Of a DNA stretch of 64,000 nucleotides, positions 47,524 through 57,900 are shown one piece after another. The position numbers were made by a program, and so were the translations under genes. Each line of letters starts with the position of its first letter. Within the stretch, counting starts at the first letter, position 1. The notes beneath the pieces are model-generated. The model did not search any database and had not been told where the DNA came from. It saw only the letters and a program-made list of their open reading frames with translations. Where the stretch lies: positions 186,001-250,000 of the forward strand of contig JADNRZ010000027.1 of NCBI GenBank assembly GCA_015501605.1, written 5' to 3'. This stretch comes from Panaeolus papilionaceus (Eukaryota > Basidiomycota > Agaricomycetes > Agaricales).

Positions 47524-47874
47524 CCTTTGCTAAGATTATCCGATCTCGCATACCACCCCTACGTATAAAGTTTCAAATTTCAAAGCTGAGCAGTTTTCAT
47601 ACTGGAACAACCCTCAGCCACCAGAGCGCTTAGGCTGAGCGTACGATTCATCTTAATATCCAGGTGTAGAAGGGCGTAGAAAACTACAGAGACCCCTTGA
47701 CATACGTATCTCAACAAATGCATCCGACCGCCTTGTACTACCTCACCGCGAGTCAGATCTCGGAAATGAGAGATAATTACCATTCATTATTACCATATAA
47801 TCTTGTGTTCTCCAAGTGCCTGAACTGATAATTCCGTTGGTCTGAGATGTTCCTTTTGATGGTCGCCCAAACGA
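47524..47874. other. Intergenic region
   Basis: This is the 3' flank of the 46597 gene and the upstream region of the small cysteine-rich gene. No other gene was seen. Confidence 0.4.
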
Positions 47875-47882
47875 TTTAAAAA
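47875..47882 (+). promoter_or_regulatory. TATA-like box for the cysteine-rich peptide gene
   Basis: TTTAAAAA lies 72 bases upstream of the ATG at 47954. Confidence 0.45.
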
Positions 47883-47953
47883 GGCTGACCCAAAGACATT
47901 GAGGGATCCAGTGCCCACCTCAACGAGCATCTCTCAACCAGTACTCAATCACC

Positions 47954-48234
47954 ATGCAATTCATGCTCGCCACCATCGCTTTGATCGCTTCAATCGCATC
48001 CGTTGTCAGCGCCGTTGCTCTTCATGAGGCGAACCTCCTCGAGAGTAGGTCATCATACATTTGCTCTTGAGAAAGCTCAATTATATGTTGGTTGTATGAA
48101 CAGAGCGTCAATGCTTCCCTTTCAACGCCATCTGCGCTGGAGGCCTTCAATGCTGCAGCTTTCCCGCCGTTGGATGCTTCGGACCCCCCGGACTCAACAA
48201 CATCAAACGCTGCAAGGTTTCCGGCTCTGGTTGA
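47954..48234 (+). CDS. Small cysteine-rich secreted prepropeptide (knottin-like spacing)
   Basis: Two exons, 47954-48044 and 48104-48234, encode 73 residues; the gene is too short and too split to appear as one open frame. Residues 1-20 are a clear signal peptide (MQFMLATIALIASIASVVSA). A 12-residue propeptide follows, ending in a dibasic Lys-Arg (codon split by the intron), the classical Kex2 site. The mature part would start with Gln and has about 41 residues and six cysteines spaced C-x6-C-x5-CC-x6-C-x10-C. That C-C-CC-C-C order is the one seen in inhibitor cystine knots and similar disulfide-rich peptides. The intron is 59 bases with good GT-AG ends. The function is not known: effector, protease inhibitor, defence peptide and hydrophobic surface peptide are all possible. 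Family membership is inferred from cysteine spacing only. Confidence 0.75.
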
Positions 48235-48688
48235 TTGAACATAGAGAGAGCAGTACTTTGAAAATAGGAGAGAAAGAGGAAAGGAAGGGGGGCCCTGTAG
48301 GGTGCGAGTTTGGTCCTAGTCATTCGCCAAGTGCACAACGTCGTCTGTCACTACTCCGTCATGTAAATTAATACAATATCAAGCAGCATAAGGTTACCCG
48401 AGAGACAGTGCGCTCTGCATTGCGTTTTTTCATGGAGGCTCGGTGATAGTCCACGGGACGGAATGCAGCCGTCGTACGGTGTCCGAATGAAACAGAACGT
48501 GACATCCGAATCGTTTAGGACAACTCCTTGGCTTCGGAGATGGAGCAGGAAACACAACATAAAGATGTCTGCTACAACTTCCTCCGTTGAGAATGGTATA
48601 TAAAATTGTAACAATGCCTCAAATACAAATACGAATAAAGAGTATACAACCCGGGACCATACTTCCACATCTACGACGTCAATCAAGT
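48235..48688. other. Intergenic region between convergent genes
   Basis: This holds the 3' flanks of the cysteine-rich peptide gene and the acidic secreted protein gene. No other gene was seen. Confidence 0.4.
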
Positions 48689-49426
48689 CTACTTATCCTC
48701 ATTAACTTCGGCATCCTCCTCCTCCTTATTATCCCCATCATCCCGACTATCTATCTCCTCCTCATCGTCCCCATCATCCCCATCATCTATCTCCTCCTCT
48801 TCATCACAATCTTCAAGCTCCTCCTCTTCCTCCTCCTCACATTCATTCTGAGCTTCATCTCCCTTCTGAGCACCATTACTACCCTGCGCAGCCTGCATCT
48901 GTCGATTAGCCGCCTGTCCCTGCTGTCCCGCTCCCGCCTTAACCTGACCACTTCCACCAGACTGTGAAGCATTGCTCTCACCATAGAAGGTCGTATAATG
49001 AGCATGAGTAGACCCAGGAGTTGCCTTCGCAGCCTGGGGATGCTGTGCATCCCCAGCACGAGCCTCAGCCTGCTGCACACCCTCTGCACGAGCCGTGAGG
49101 AAGCTGGTATGATGCGGCCTGGTACGGGTGGTGCTAGCGCTGGTGGGGGTACTAGAACGAGCGCTCGATGCGATGGCTGTTTCGCCCTCTGAGTCGGCCT
49201 CGGAAGCCTCGCTGGTGATATCTTGAGGCTTTCTCTTCTCCGTCGACTTGCTACCGGCGACGATGTAGGTGGTGGCCATAGGCTTGAGCGATCCATTTGT
49301 GATGGGTGGTGCTTGAGCAGCTTGAACGCTAGACGAAGCCCCGGGTTCAGGGATTTTGGCAGAGAGGGTGCTCGGAACGGCGATGATAAAGGTAAGAAGG
49401 GTGAAGAAAGCGAAAAATCTGGCCAT
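48689..49426 (-). CDS. Secreted protein with a polyacidic C-terminus
   Basis: An intronless frame of 245 residues from the ATG at 49426; the frame is open upstream but a minus-strand TATA box at 49581-49588 places that part in the leader. The signal peptide is MARFFAFFTLLTFIIAVPSTLSA. The middle is low-complexity, rich in Ala, Ser, Gln, Gly and Thr, with STEKRK as a possible Kex2-type site. From about residue 195 the chain is almost entirely Glu and Asp (runs such as CEEEEEEELEDCDEEEE), with two cysteines, and ends in EVNEDK. Such tails bind divalent cations or basic partners; here that is inference. The family was not recognised. The charge asymmetry and absence of a folded core suggest an intrinsically disordered secreted protein. 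Confidence 0.65.
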   Translation of the reverse strand: MARFFAFFTLLTFIIAVPSTLSAKIPEPGASSSVQAAQAPPITNGSLKPMATTYIVAGSKSTEKRKPQDITSEASEADSEGETAIASSARSSTPTSASTTRTRPHHTSFLTARAEGVQQAEARAGDAQHPQAAKATPGSTHAHYTTFYGESNASQSGGSGQVKAGAGQQGQAANRQMQAAQGSNGAQKGDEAQNECEEEEEEELEDCDEEEEIDDGDDGDDEEEIDSRDDGDNKEEEDAEVNEDK

Positions 49427-49580
49427 TTCTAGCACATATTCAAGGCGAGTTAGAGATAAATCGTCAGGAAAGGAATGAACGTACTTCAAACAAAGACGAA
49501 TAACTCTTGATGCAACAAAGGTGTTGTCTTGAAGACGAAGATTTTCTGAAAGAATGGGAGATGATGACATCCACGCCCGC

Positions 49581-49588
49581 ATTTATAC
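49581..49588 (-). promoter_or_regulatory. TATA box for the acidic secreted protein gene
   Basis: The minus strand reads GTATAAAT, about 155 bases before the ATG at 49426, leaving a leader of roughly 120 bases. Confidence 0.5.
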
Positions 49589-49948
49589 CCAATTTTCTAG
49601 TAGCCCATCAGGCATTACGGTCAGCCAAAACGACTTAGAAGTGATATGAGGCTGACTGACCAGAAGAGGTGGCGGGCCGACAGGTCATTCATAAATGGAT
49701 TTCAATGTGAACTGGACAACGTCGTGTCGGGACCTGAGAATCATAGATGGCGCTGAGTGGAAATTCAAAAACATATTAGAAAACCGGGAAAAAAACTGTG
49801 AAACGAGGACTTGAAACCATATCAATCCTGAAGGGAGAATACAAGGAGCGTCGCCTTGGATTCTCAACTTCAAGCTTCAAAAACCGTAAAAAGGTGATCA
49901 TAAAAAAGCATCGTAATACAACATTCATTGAAATATAAATTCTTTAAC
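49589..49948. other. Intergenic region
   Basis: A short spacer between the acidic-protein promoter and the 3' end of the ferric reductase. Nothing else was recognised. Confidence 0.4.
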
Positions 49949-52900
49949 TCAAATACCATACACCTCCGTATGCAACCCAACCTTCCCCAAGCCTCCTCTA
50001 GTCCCAACCCTCGCAACCGCGTTACTCGCCTCCCTTGTCAAACTAACAGGGCCAGCAGCAGCGACCGCAACCCCACCATCCTTCCTAATCCTGGGCAAAT
50101 TCTGAGACGGGAACACCTTCATCTCATCATCCGCAAGCATCTCAATCTCAGCCTCTGACGTCGACACGCGCGCAGTTGGCTTCTCGCAGTCGTCTGGCAT
50201 CTCAAGGGACCTAGAAGTCGACTCCCTAGCCTTGGAGCTCTCTTTGGTCATTGAAGATCTTCCTCTCTCTAGATCATCCGAGTCGTCTTCGTCCCTGATT
50301 TGAATGAGATCTTCAAGAGCCTTGTAGATGGAAGGCCTGACGATGGTCACGTCGCAGTTCGGGATAGGAGGGACAGCTTCAGGGTTGCAAAGACACGTCA
50401 CATAGATCGAGATGTGCAAGTGGACTGGGTTCGCCATGGAGAGTGAAGCAGCAGCAACGTTCGCAATATCCATGAGGGCGGAAGAAAACCACTCAATGGA
50501 GCCTAATCCTCCCAAGAACGAACAAAGAATCAGACTCCGTCTCCGATCCAGAGCCAAATGAATTCCACATACCGAAAGATCGAACACACCACGCCCACTC
50601 AATCCTTCTCGTCTTCTCACCATTCGGCCTTCCCTGCTTCACACATCTTCCAACGATATCATCCAACAACGCAAGCGTGAACGTGGCCCCAGATCCACCA
50701 GCAAACAAGAGGACAGTCTCATATTCACCCAGGTCAACAGAAGAGCCTCCATAAGGCCCGTCGACCATAACGTGAATAGGCACTGGAACACGGTCCGAAC
50801 ACGCTTGGGGTTTCTCCGCGGCAGGCGATGCCAATTTCAAATCCTCTAATAGTCTCTCTTCGCCGGCTTTGCGGGCATACTCGTTGAGTGCCTGTGTCCA
50901 ATTCCCCGCAACCCTTGCGCCAAGAGTGATACCTAAAATCTTATTGAGCACCAATTCAAATCACAACGACATAAATGAAGTAACCTACCTCCCATATACG
51001 AATCCACGCAGCCCTTACCGGCAGGTGCGACCATGATCGTCAACGGATGGCTCTCCCATATCTTCGCACCTCCCACAAAAGTTCTGAGACGGACGTGCTG
51101 GCCCGCGACCCATCCACTGGTGGCGAACGGTATATGGATAAGCGTCATCTGCTTATCAACTGGTACAAGAACGGCATCCTTGACTCGCGTTCGGACCAGA
51201 CGAAGCAGAAGATCGAGTCCATGAAAAGCGAGAGGAGGGAAAATCCACGGTGCGGCGTATATCGTGTGATAGCATATGGTGATGAAGAACGCAATTGTAC
51301 CGAGCAAGCTGTTGATTAATGAACACCAGAACGAGTAATGAGGACAGAAATAGCAAAGAGGACGTGGTTCGTCGCGCGTGCGTGAGTGGATCAGGTCGGA
51401 CCGAGTTGGTTTGGGGTGGAATGGGCCACAATGAAATCGATTTATTTCGGGTTCGAAACGGATGTGTGACGGTCAGGACGAGTTCGCAACGAGAATAACC
51501 CAACGAGCCAGAGAAAACGGCGAGGCACAGTGTCAAAAAGGAAAATGCGGAAAACGTATTGCCCAGAACGGACGACAATGGGTCGATGCGATAAGGAGGT
51601 GCAGGGCCGATATCGTTTTAACCGTGGATTGTTCGACGATAGGCAGGTTAATTGAAGTCAATGTTACATATAAAGTTTCATGATATCAGGACATAACGTT
51701 TGAATTTCCGGTAGAATAGAGTTTTGGGGAAGGGAAGGGGGTGCCGTTGAGGAGACGAGCAGAAGCCGGGAGCCAAATTGCGGGATGTGACGTTTATCGA
51801 AAAAAGAGGGGCAAAGTCCATAATGAAATCGATGGAGCGCCACGAAATAGGAAAACGAGGGTCAATGTGGAGTGATGGGGTGAAACGGGGAAAAGGGTGG
51901 GTGGTATGACCATGGACGTGGACGGCATTGTGTCAGGCGCATGCACGACAAGTGGACAGATCAGGCATTTTGGTTTTGATCAATTGACCAAAAATTGACA
52001 TGCAACGATGCAGCATGATCCAGGAGAGAAAACAAGATGCCGCGGTAACCCATTGTTAGGGTGAACGTTGACAGATAACCAATAAAATGGCACAACGGAA
52101 TGACCGAGGGGTTGAAAAGAGGAATGAAAGAAAAAATTCGGTGATCAGCAATCGGTTATTGGCACATTAGATTAAAATTTTGACACTTACTGCACCCACC
52201 AAAACGCCTCCCATGACTTGTTTCTAACAAACCTAACACTGAAGATAACCAATCCTCCTAACACGGCGAATGCCGCAATTCCACTCGTCTCTTTCTGCTC
52301 TCCAAGGATCTCGATATCCCAAATGAGGTGGTTCCTGATCCATAACGCACCATGCAAAGTAGCACAGAGGAACATTGCACGTGCAGACCAGCGGTGCAAA
52401 AAGTTGAGTCGTTCCCATCCATGGCCAGGTCCAAGAAGGAACGAAAGGGCCGAATTTTTGGTACCGAGGAGGAAGACGAGAGGTAGCTGTGCAATGGCGA
52501 TGAAACCTGGCAGGGGAAAAAACGGTTTAGTCTTTGTCTTGTCTGCACACAACGCTGACAGGGAAGATAAGAATGATATTATAACGTCAGAGGATAGCTT
52601 ATTCGGATGGTCATATTCTAAGCTGCTTTTATCTCGGCCATCGTCATCGGTGGCTGAGACAAGTGCACATGTCGGTGATACACCGTGCCGTAGGATATGG
52701 TGGTGGCGAGAAAGCCACAAGATAAATTAATAACGCCAATGAACGCAATGTGGCGAAGTAAATGGGCGTAAACGAAGTAGCACACGTTCGTGCTCGACTA
52801 GGCGAATAAACGAGAAGTAGAAACAAAGAACTTACCAGCCCGGTTTGAGTTGGTCATCAGAGGCACTTGATATGTCGTGCAAACAACCACAGCGGCGAAA

Positions 52901-53469
52901 TAACCTGTCAGAATCAGGACTAGCACCCCGAACAAAAAAATTAATTATCAGTCACTGGGACATAAATGGAAATGTATCAGGGACTTACGCTGTCCAGCAT
53001 TTAAATCGATACCAGGGATTGTCCAATAGAAGACAGACCACCACCGCTGGCAGAATGCCTCCAATCGACCCAGCAACCCTAGCTGCGAGATCGACGTGCC
53101 GGTCTTGCCTCCAGGTTTTGCCATTTCCGAAATGACAAGGGGTTCATATGGTTCGGCGTCCTCTTTGATTCCCCAGAATGAGACCCAAGCACGGCCGTTG
53201 CGGATGGAACGAACGAGGTATGGAATTGAACGAATGATGAAAAACGCTGCCATCGCAGACCAGATCGAACTGAATTTGATCTGCCATTTAGGATCCGTGA
53301 CATATGAGCTAGATTGCCATTGAATGAGCAGGGTGAAAGAAAGACAGAAAGAAAGAAATCAATCGAGTGTTAGTATTGTCCAAAGACGACAGACGACGAA
53401 GACCAATTGTACGCACTTGTATTGCTGGAATTGGATTGGGATCACCGGGGGTGTTCCTGTATCTGCCAT
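49949..53469 (-). CDS. Ferric/cupric reductase, transmembrane (FRE/NOX-type)
   Basis: Seven exons on the minus strand: 53469-53417, 53308-52989, 52904-52836, 52506-52191, 51308-50989, 50932-50573 and 50502-49949, giving 663 residues. The membrane half has an N-terminal helix (WSAMAAFFIIRSIPYLV) and the haem-binding helices with two His-x13-His pairs: LHRWSARAMFLCATLHG and VHLLGTIAFFITICYHT. The cytosolic half has VAGQHVRLR and HPLTI (FAD site), then DGPYGG and LLFAGGSGATFTLALLDD (NADPH site). Such enzymes pass electrons from NADPH through FAD and two haems to extracellular Fe3+ or Cu2+. The C-terminal family CGP motif reads AAGP here. An 882-base intron splits the codon of the first His of the second pair. 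The copper transporter gene lies 645 bases upstream on the same strand. Confidence 0.92.
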
Positions 53470-54114
53470 TGTGGCAAGCCGGGAAGATATTCGAGTAGTT
53501 CTAGTAGTTCTAGACGCTTTAGGTCAACGTATAAGTAGTCTGTGCCGTAGTTTGACTTGAGATGGTGCGTAGTCGTGATGAAAGTCAATGGAAGGTCTAG
53601 CGTCGGCAGGTCAGGCTGTAGGAGGTTTCAAGTTTACGTTTCTCTCCTGCAGATAGCACGTAATACGACGAGCAGCTGTACAGCTTTCCTCGGTTGTCCT
53701 CCTAGCAGAAAATACAGAAAAGCAGGATAAAGCACAAAGTCAGGAGAGAGGAGACACTCTGCCGTTAATGTCAGCTCCAAAAACGGTCACAATCTCCTAA
53801 AACGTGACATGTGCATGACAAAAAGTACAAAAGAGGCAGTTCTGAAAAACTTTTTGTTTCCATGACCAAGGAGGTCCTCCTCCTCGCCTAACGGCTACCG
53901 ACCGTGGCGGTCTTGGTTATCTGCTTTAATTTATCTTCAAGGTTCGCAAACGGGCTAGAGTTGTAGCAGGACCAAGGCTTCTTGTGGCAAAGTTCAAGGT
54001 ATCGGTCACCAGGATTGGAGAAGAATGAATTTTGAATTATAACACTTGTAGTACAAATCCATAAATCCAATGCACATAAAAATATATCCCCAAATACGTC
54101 CAATAAGCAGGTAA
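53470..54114. other. Intergenic region between CTR and FRE genes
   Basis: This 645-base stretch is the 3' flank of the copper transporter and the promoter of the reductase. One AGATAG (a GATA-type core, as bound by fungal iron regulators) lies near 53650. A single short site is weak evidence for iron control. Confidence 0.35.
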
Positions 54115-54918
54115 TTAATGTCCTGACATGGTGGCGTATCTTCCAAATAATGTCTCTCCAACCCCGAGCCCGATAACGATAGAGATGATGAAAGCGGCAT
54201 TGTATGTCCTGAGATAAGAATCGTCAGGTTGGAAATGGCCGACACAGATAACTGATAACTTACATCACCGTCAACATCATCAGGAAACCAAGAGCCGCCT
54301 GAGCAGCATGCATAATACCTCGCGAGATATCATGAGACCACACGAGCGGAGGGATGCTCCTTAGCCTCATAGCATTACCGATGGTAGTTCCGCGACGATG
54401 CGAGTGAGCTAACGAGTCCCTATCCGCCTCCTTCGTAGACACAGCATTGAGCCTATTCGCGTGTTCAATTCGTGCTCTGTTGCGACGAACATCCGAGAAG
54501 GTAGAAATGATCAGGACCACATTGAACTTTAAGCAGTTCCGAAATAGACCCACCTATTACGCCAATACATCTCCGCCATGCCGCGCATAGCTGAGAGCCA
54601 TCTTTCCACAAGGGCGAGCAAGAACAACCCCACACAGGTCCCGCCAATAGCACCAGAGCTCTCCGGTACCCATCCTTCAAACCAGAGCGTATCTCCAGAG
54701 GTAAAGTGCAGAAACGCCATCATGCCGTGCCCTGAGGCGAGGTCCATTGGCATGTCCATGTTGGGGTCAAGTCCGTTTGCTGGGTTGGTGATGACCGAAT
54801 CAGGATCGCCAGTATCGTGAACATGTTGAGCAAGTGAGATGGTATAAAAGGAGGCGAGGACGAGGAAAGTTGCGAGATACTGGCCAGACCGAGCTCGTGG
54901 TGAGGATAAGGGGGCCAT
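54115..54918 (-). CDS. CTR-type copper transporter
   Basis: Three exons on the minus strand, 54918-54554, 54476-54264 and 54208-54115, give 223 residues. An N-terminal hydrophobic segment (YLATFLVLASFYTISLA) precedes a Met/His-rich stretch (MDMPMDLASGHGMMAFLHF) that would bind extracellular copper. TM1 is about GAIGGTCVGLFLLALVERWL. A basic/polar cytosolic loop is followed by TM2 with the signature M-x3-M (MLTVM) and TM3 with G-x3-G (IGLGVGETLFG). These are the defining CTR motifs: trimers form a pore that admits Cu(I). The adjacent ferric/cupric reductase would supply Cu(I), so the two genes form a plausible uptake module. The final residues are YATMSGH. The start ATG follows directly upstream of the hydrophobic segment. 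Confidence 0.92.
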
Positions 54919-57900
54919 AAGATTGATGTCGTACGATGTGGATGTGGGTATGGTGTATGGGTTCTGTAGACAGTAGAGTAGCAAATGCTAAAGCTTTAGA
55001 AAAGCTGTGAAAGTGATTGAAGTAAAGAAGGAAACGGCTAAGTTCTACAATACACCTCCCACAAGAAAGGGGAGAGTAACAACATAAAATGCAAAGGATA
55101 AGACCAAAGCGGTGGTCGCTCTCATCAGTCGGCTCGCGATGGCCGACTAAAAATAAACAAGAGCACACAGCTATGTAAACCGGTCCGCCCGCACCGGTAG
55201 ACCAGCTGATATGTGTTTGGAAGACGATAAAAAAAAATCGAAATAAAATGAGGAAAAAGTGAGAAAAAATGGCCGTAAAACGAGAAGTACGCTAAGCACA
55301 CCCAGCGCGAAAATTCCTCGAACTAGTGAAACTGAGAAGTGGATGACTCATTTCCACTTGCTAAGCGGACATTCTTTTCGCCGTGGTCCTCCTAATGTAG
55401 CGAGTTCCCGAGTCAGAGAATCAACGCTATGGCCAAATCTACGAAATAGGTATGAGAGATAAGTGCCCCATGAGCGAAAAATTTCGCCGTCCCTCCCTCC
55501 TTCGCATCACTAAGCCTTCGCCACAACCAATTGCACTCTTCCACGTAGTGAGAGTGTCTCCAGTTGGGCAACATAGAAGCGATAACTAAGTGCATGTGCG
55601 GGAAATCTAGCGGAACGTCGCGGAACCCCGTAGACACAGACCTCAATGCCGAGTTGGAGGGAAAAAAAGAGTCAAGAGCACGGGCCGCGGTGACATAAGA
55701 CGTCTTTCGTTATCATGATGTCGACAAGACGTGGCGAGAAGGTGATAGAAGCGAGGACAAGAAACCCAGCAGAGAAAATAGACGGGTCGAGCAGTATTAA
55801 ACGCTGGCAGAGAGCAGACGCGTGTCCATGGTAGCATAATACATGTAGAAAGTAGACACAACGAGAGTCCAGTTTCTTGAGAACTACGCTCTCGCCTTTC
55901 CCTCGTTGTGCCCTGACAAGATGACCAACGAATGATCAAACAGCTCAAGTTGATAGAAATCAAACAATAAGTTGCCAGAGAGAGTACGAGGTATATATGG
56001 ATGAGCTGGTTGCAGCTATATGACCGGACGTTGTGAGCGATTGACCTAGCTGAAGAGTTGGCAAGCTAAGCTAAACTTGAAGCCCTGAGATGCGAGGCTG
56101 AGAGAGATACATGACACCGGCCATGATAACAATGACCGTTGAGAGAATATAAACAAGATTCAATCCTGGTCTAGAGCGGTAAGCAGCAGATAAAACGCGG
56201 GGATGAAGGGAAGGACGCTGCGGGGCGACGAGGAGAAGGAGGAGGTTAGGAGAAAAAGCCTCAAAACCAACGTGAGGCATTTTCGAGCTGTGCATGTGGC
56301 GTGAGAATAAGTGATCTGAGCCTTTTCTTTGATTGGTCGGCAGAAAACGGCAAGGCATGCCTCAAAACGTGACTCCATCTCGGCTGCTCGGCGGACTTTG
56401 TTCCTGAGTTACTTATGTAACATAGTTAGCTAAAATTTATTCCAATTCCAGTTCCAATCTTCAAATGCCCCTGTCCTGCGTTGAGCAACAAATCGGCCAA
56501 TTGTTCATTGCAAAAAGCGTGGTATATCCGCCCGCAATTCAGTATGTCTCCAATCAGCATCTTCTATCTCCCAACTCCCCACCGCCCTTATCGATACAAT
56601 TTTAAGATTCGGTACCTACCTAGGTCTATCTACCTATCGTATTCGTGTTCAAAATGTACACCTACCCTACTCCGGGAGATCACTGGCCCCCGGACGAATC
56701 TACGCGTTCACAGCCAATCATATCTCAGCTCAGAGCCCAATAGACACCGGATACATTCTACCTCGAAAACCCGGAGATTATCCATTATTCCCCCACCTGC
56801 GCGACATAGAGACCGGGGCTACTTGCACAAAAAACGAAAAAGCGGCGTTCAGAATGACCAACGAACCTGAAGAATTTTCTTATTCGTTGCAAGATATTAT
56901 ACTGCCTGTTCTTCAGAGTCTTCCAATCTCATAGAACAGTCAATCATCAGAAGGTGACAAGTTCGGAAACCGGAGCATTCAGATTCTTGAGAATGTGAAC
57001 TTTTTTGGTCAGATTTAGGACTCTTCGTGAGCCATATTGGATCTCTGAAACACGGTGTCAAGAACTTTAGATGTTTAGTTAACAGTTTGTGTGACTCCAG
57101 CCAGATTCAAGTCTTAGATAACGCAGAGCCAGAGATGATTCAATGTCCAGATCCGGGCAACATGTGTATAGTGTACAAATTCGTCTCAGTACACTGACCC
57201 CCTTTGTCGCTTCGAGAGATTTCACAGTTATTTATAGTGCTCACAACAAATGCTCAATTAGGGGAAATTACTTCCGCTTCCCGAGTGACGATGCTCTTCC
57301 ACTGTTCAGTTCGGTTCAAATGAGTGTTCAAACTCTACTTTTACGGATGGGTTAACTGCGGAATGTGTAGAGAGCCAGGCAGAATTTGGGTGCACGCATG
57401 CAGTCGAAGCTTCAAGGGAATTGTTTGACCTAACAGGTCATGGAACGTCAAATGCCGGATGAGCCGACCACTCACGACCTCAAAACATATTTAAATTTAG
57501 ATTCCACCTTCCACCAAAGTTAGTTTTGTTCTCGTCAGGGGTGAAGATTTTACGATTATCCACCATGCACGACTCTATGTAGCGTCGTATTCTCGTCGGC
57601 AAGATACTGCTAGAAGAGTACCTTCGCAGTTTTGCATTTGACGGAAATGAAAATTCTTCATGCAAATAGCGCGGATCTTCATAGCGATCCATGCAGGACA
57701 CAATGTATTAGAGCTAGGCCTCATTTTTATTTTGTCTTCTAGAAACAAGGATGCTTCTCCCAAGGAGATTTATTCATGTAACAGACTTCTGAGTCTATAT
57801 TTATCAATGAAAGTACAACTGTACTGAAGGAAGAATCCTAAATTTATTAAAACCGTTCTATTTCCAGTGTTCGTATCTAATCAATGAGCCCATCAGTAGT

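Noticed and set aside
56481..56940. Plus-strand frames including one ending EEFSYSLQDIILPVLQSLPIS
   Set aside because: No start codon, promoter or splice partner could be fitted, and neighbouring frames are equally open.
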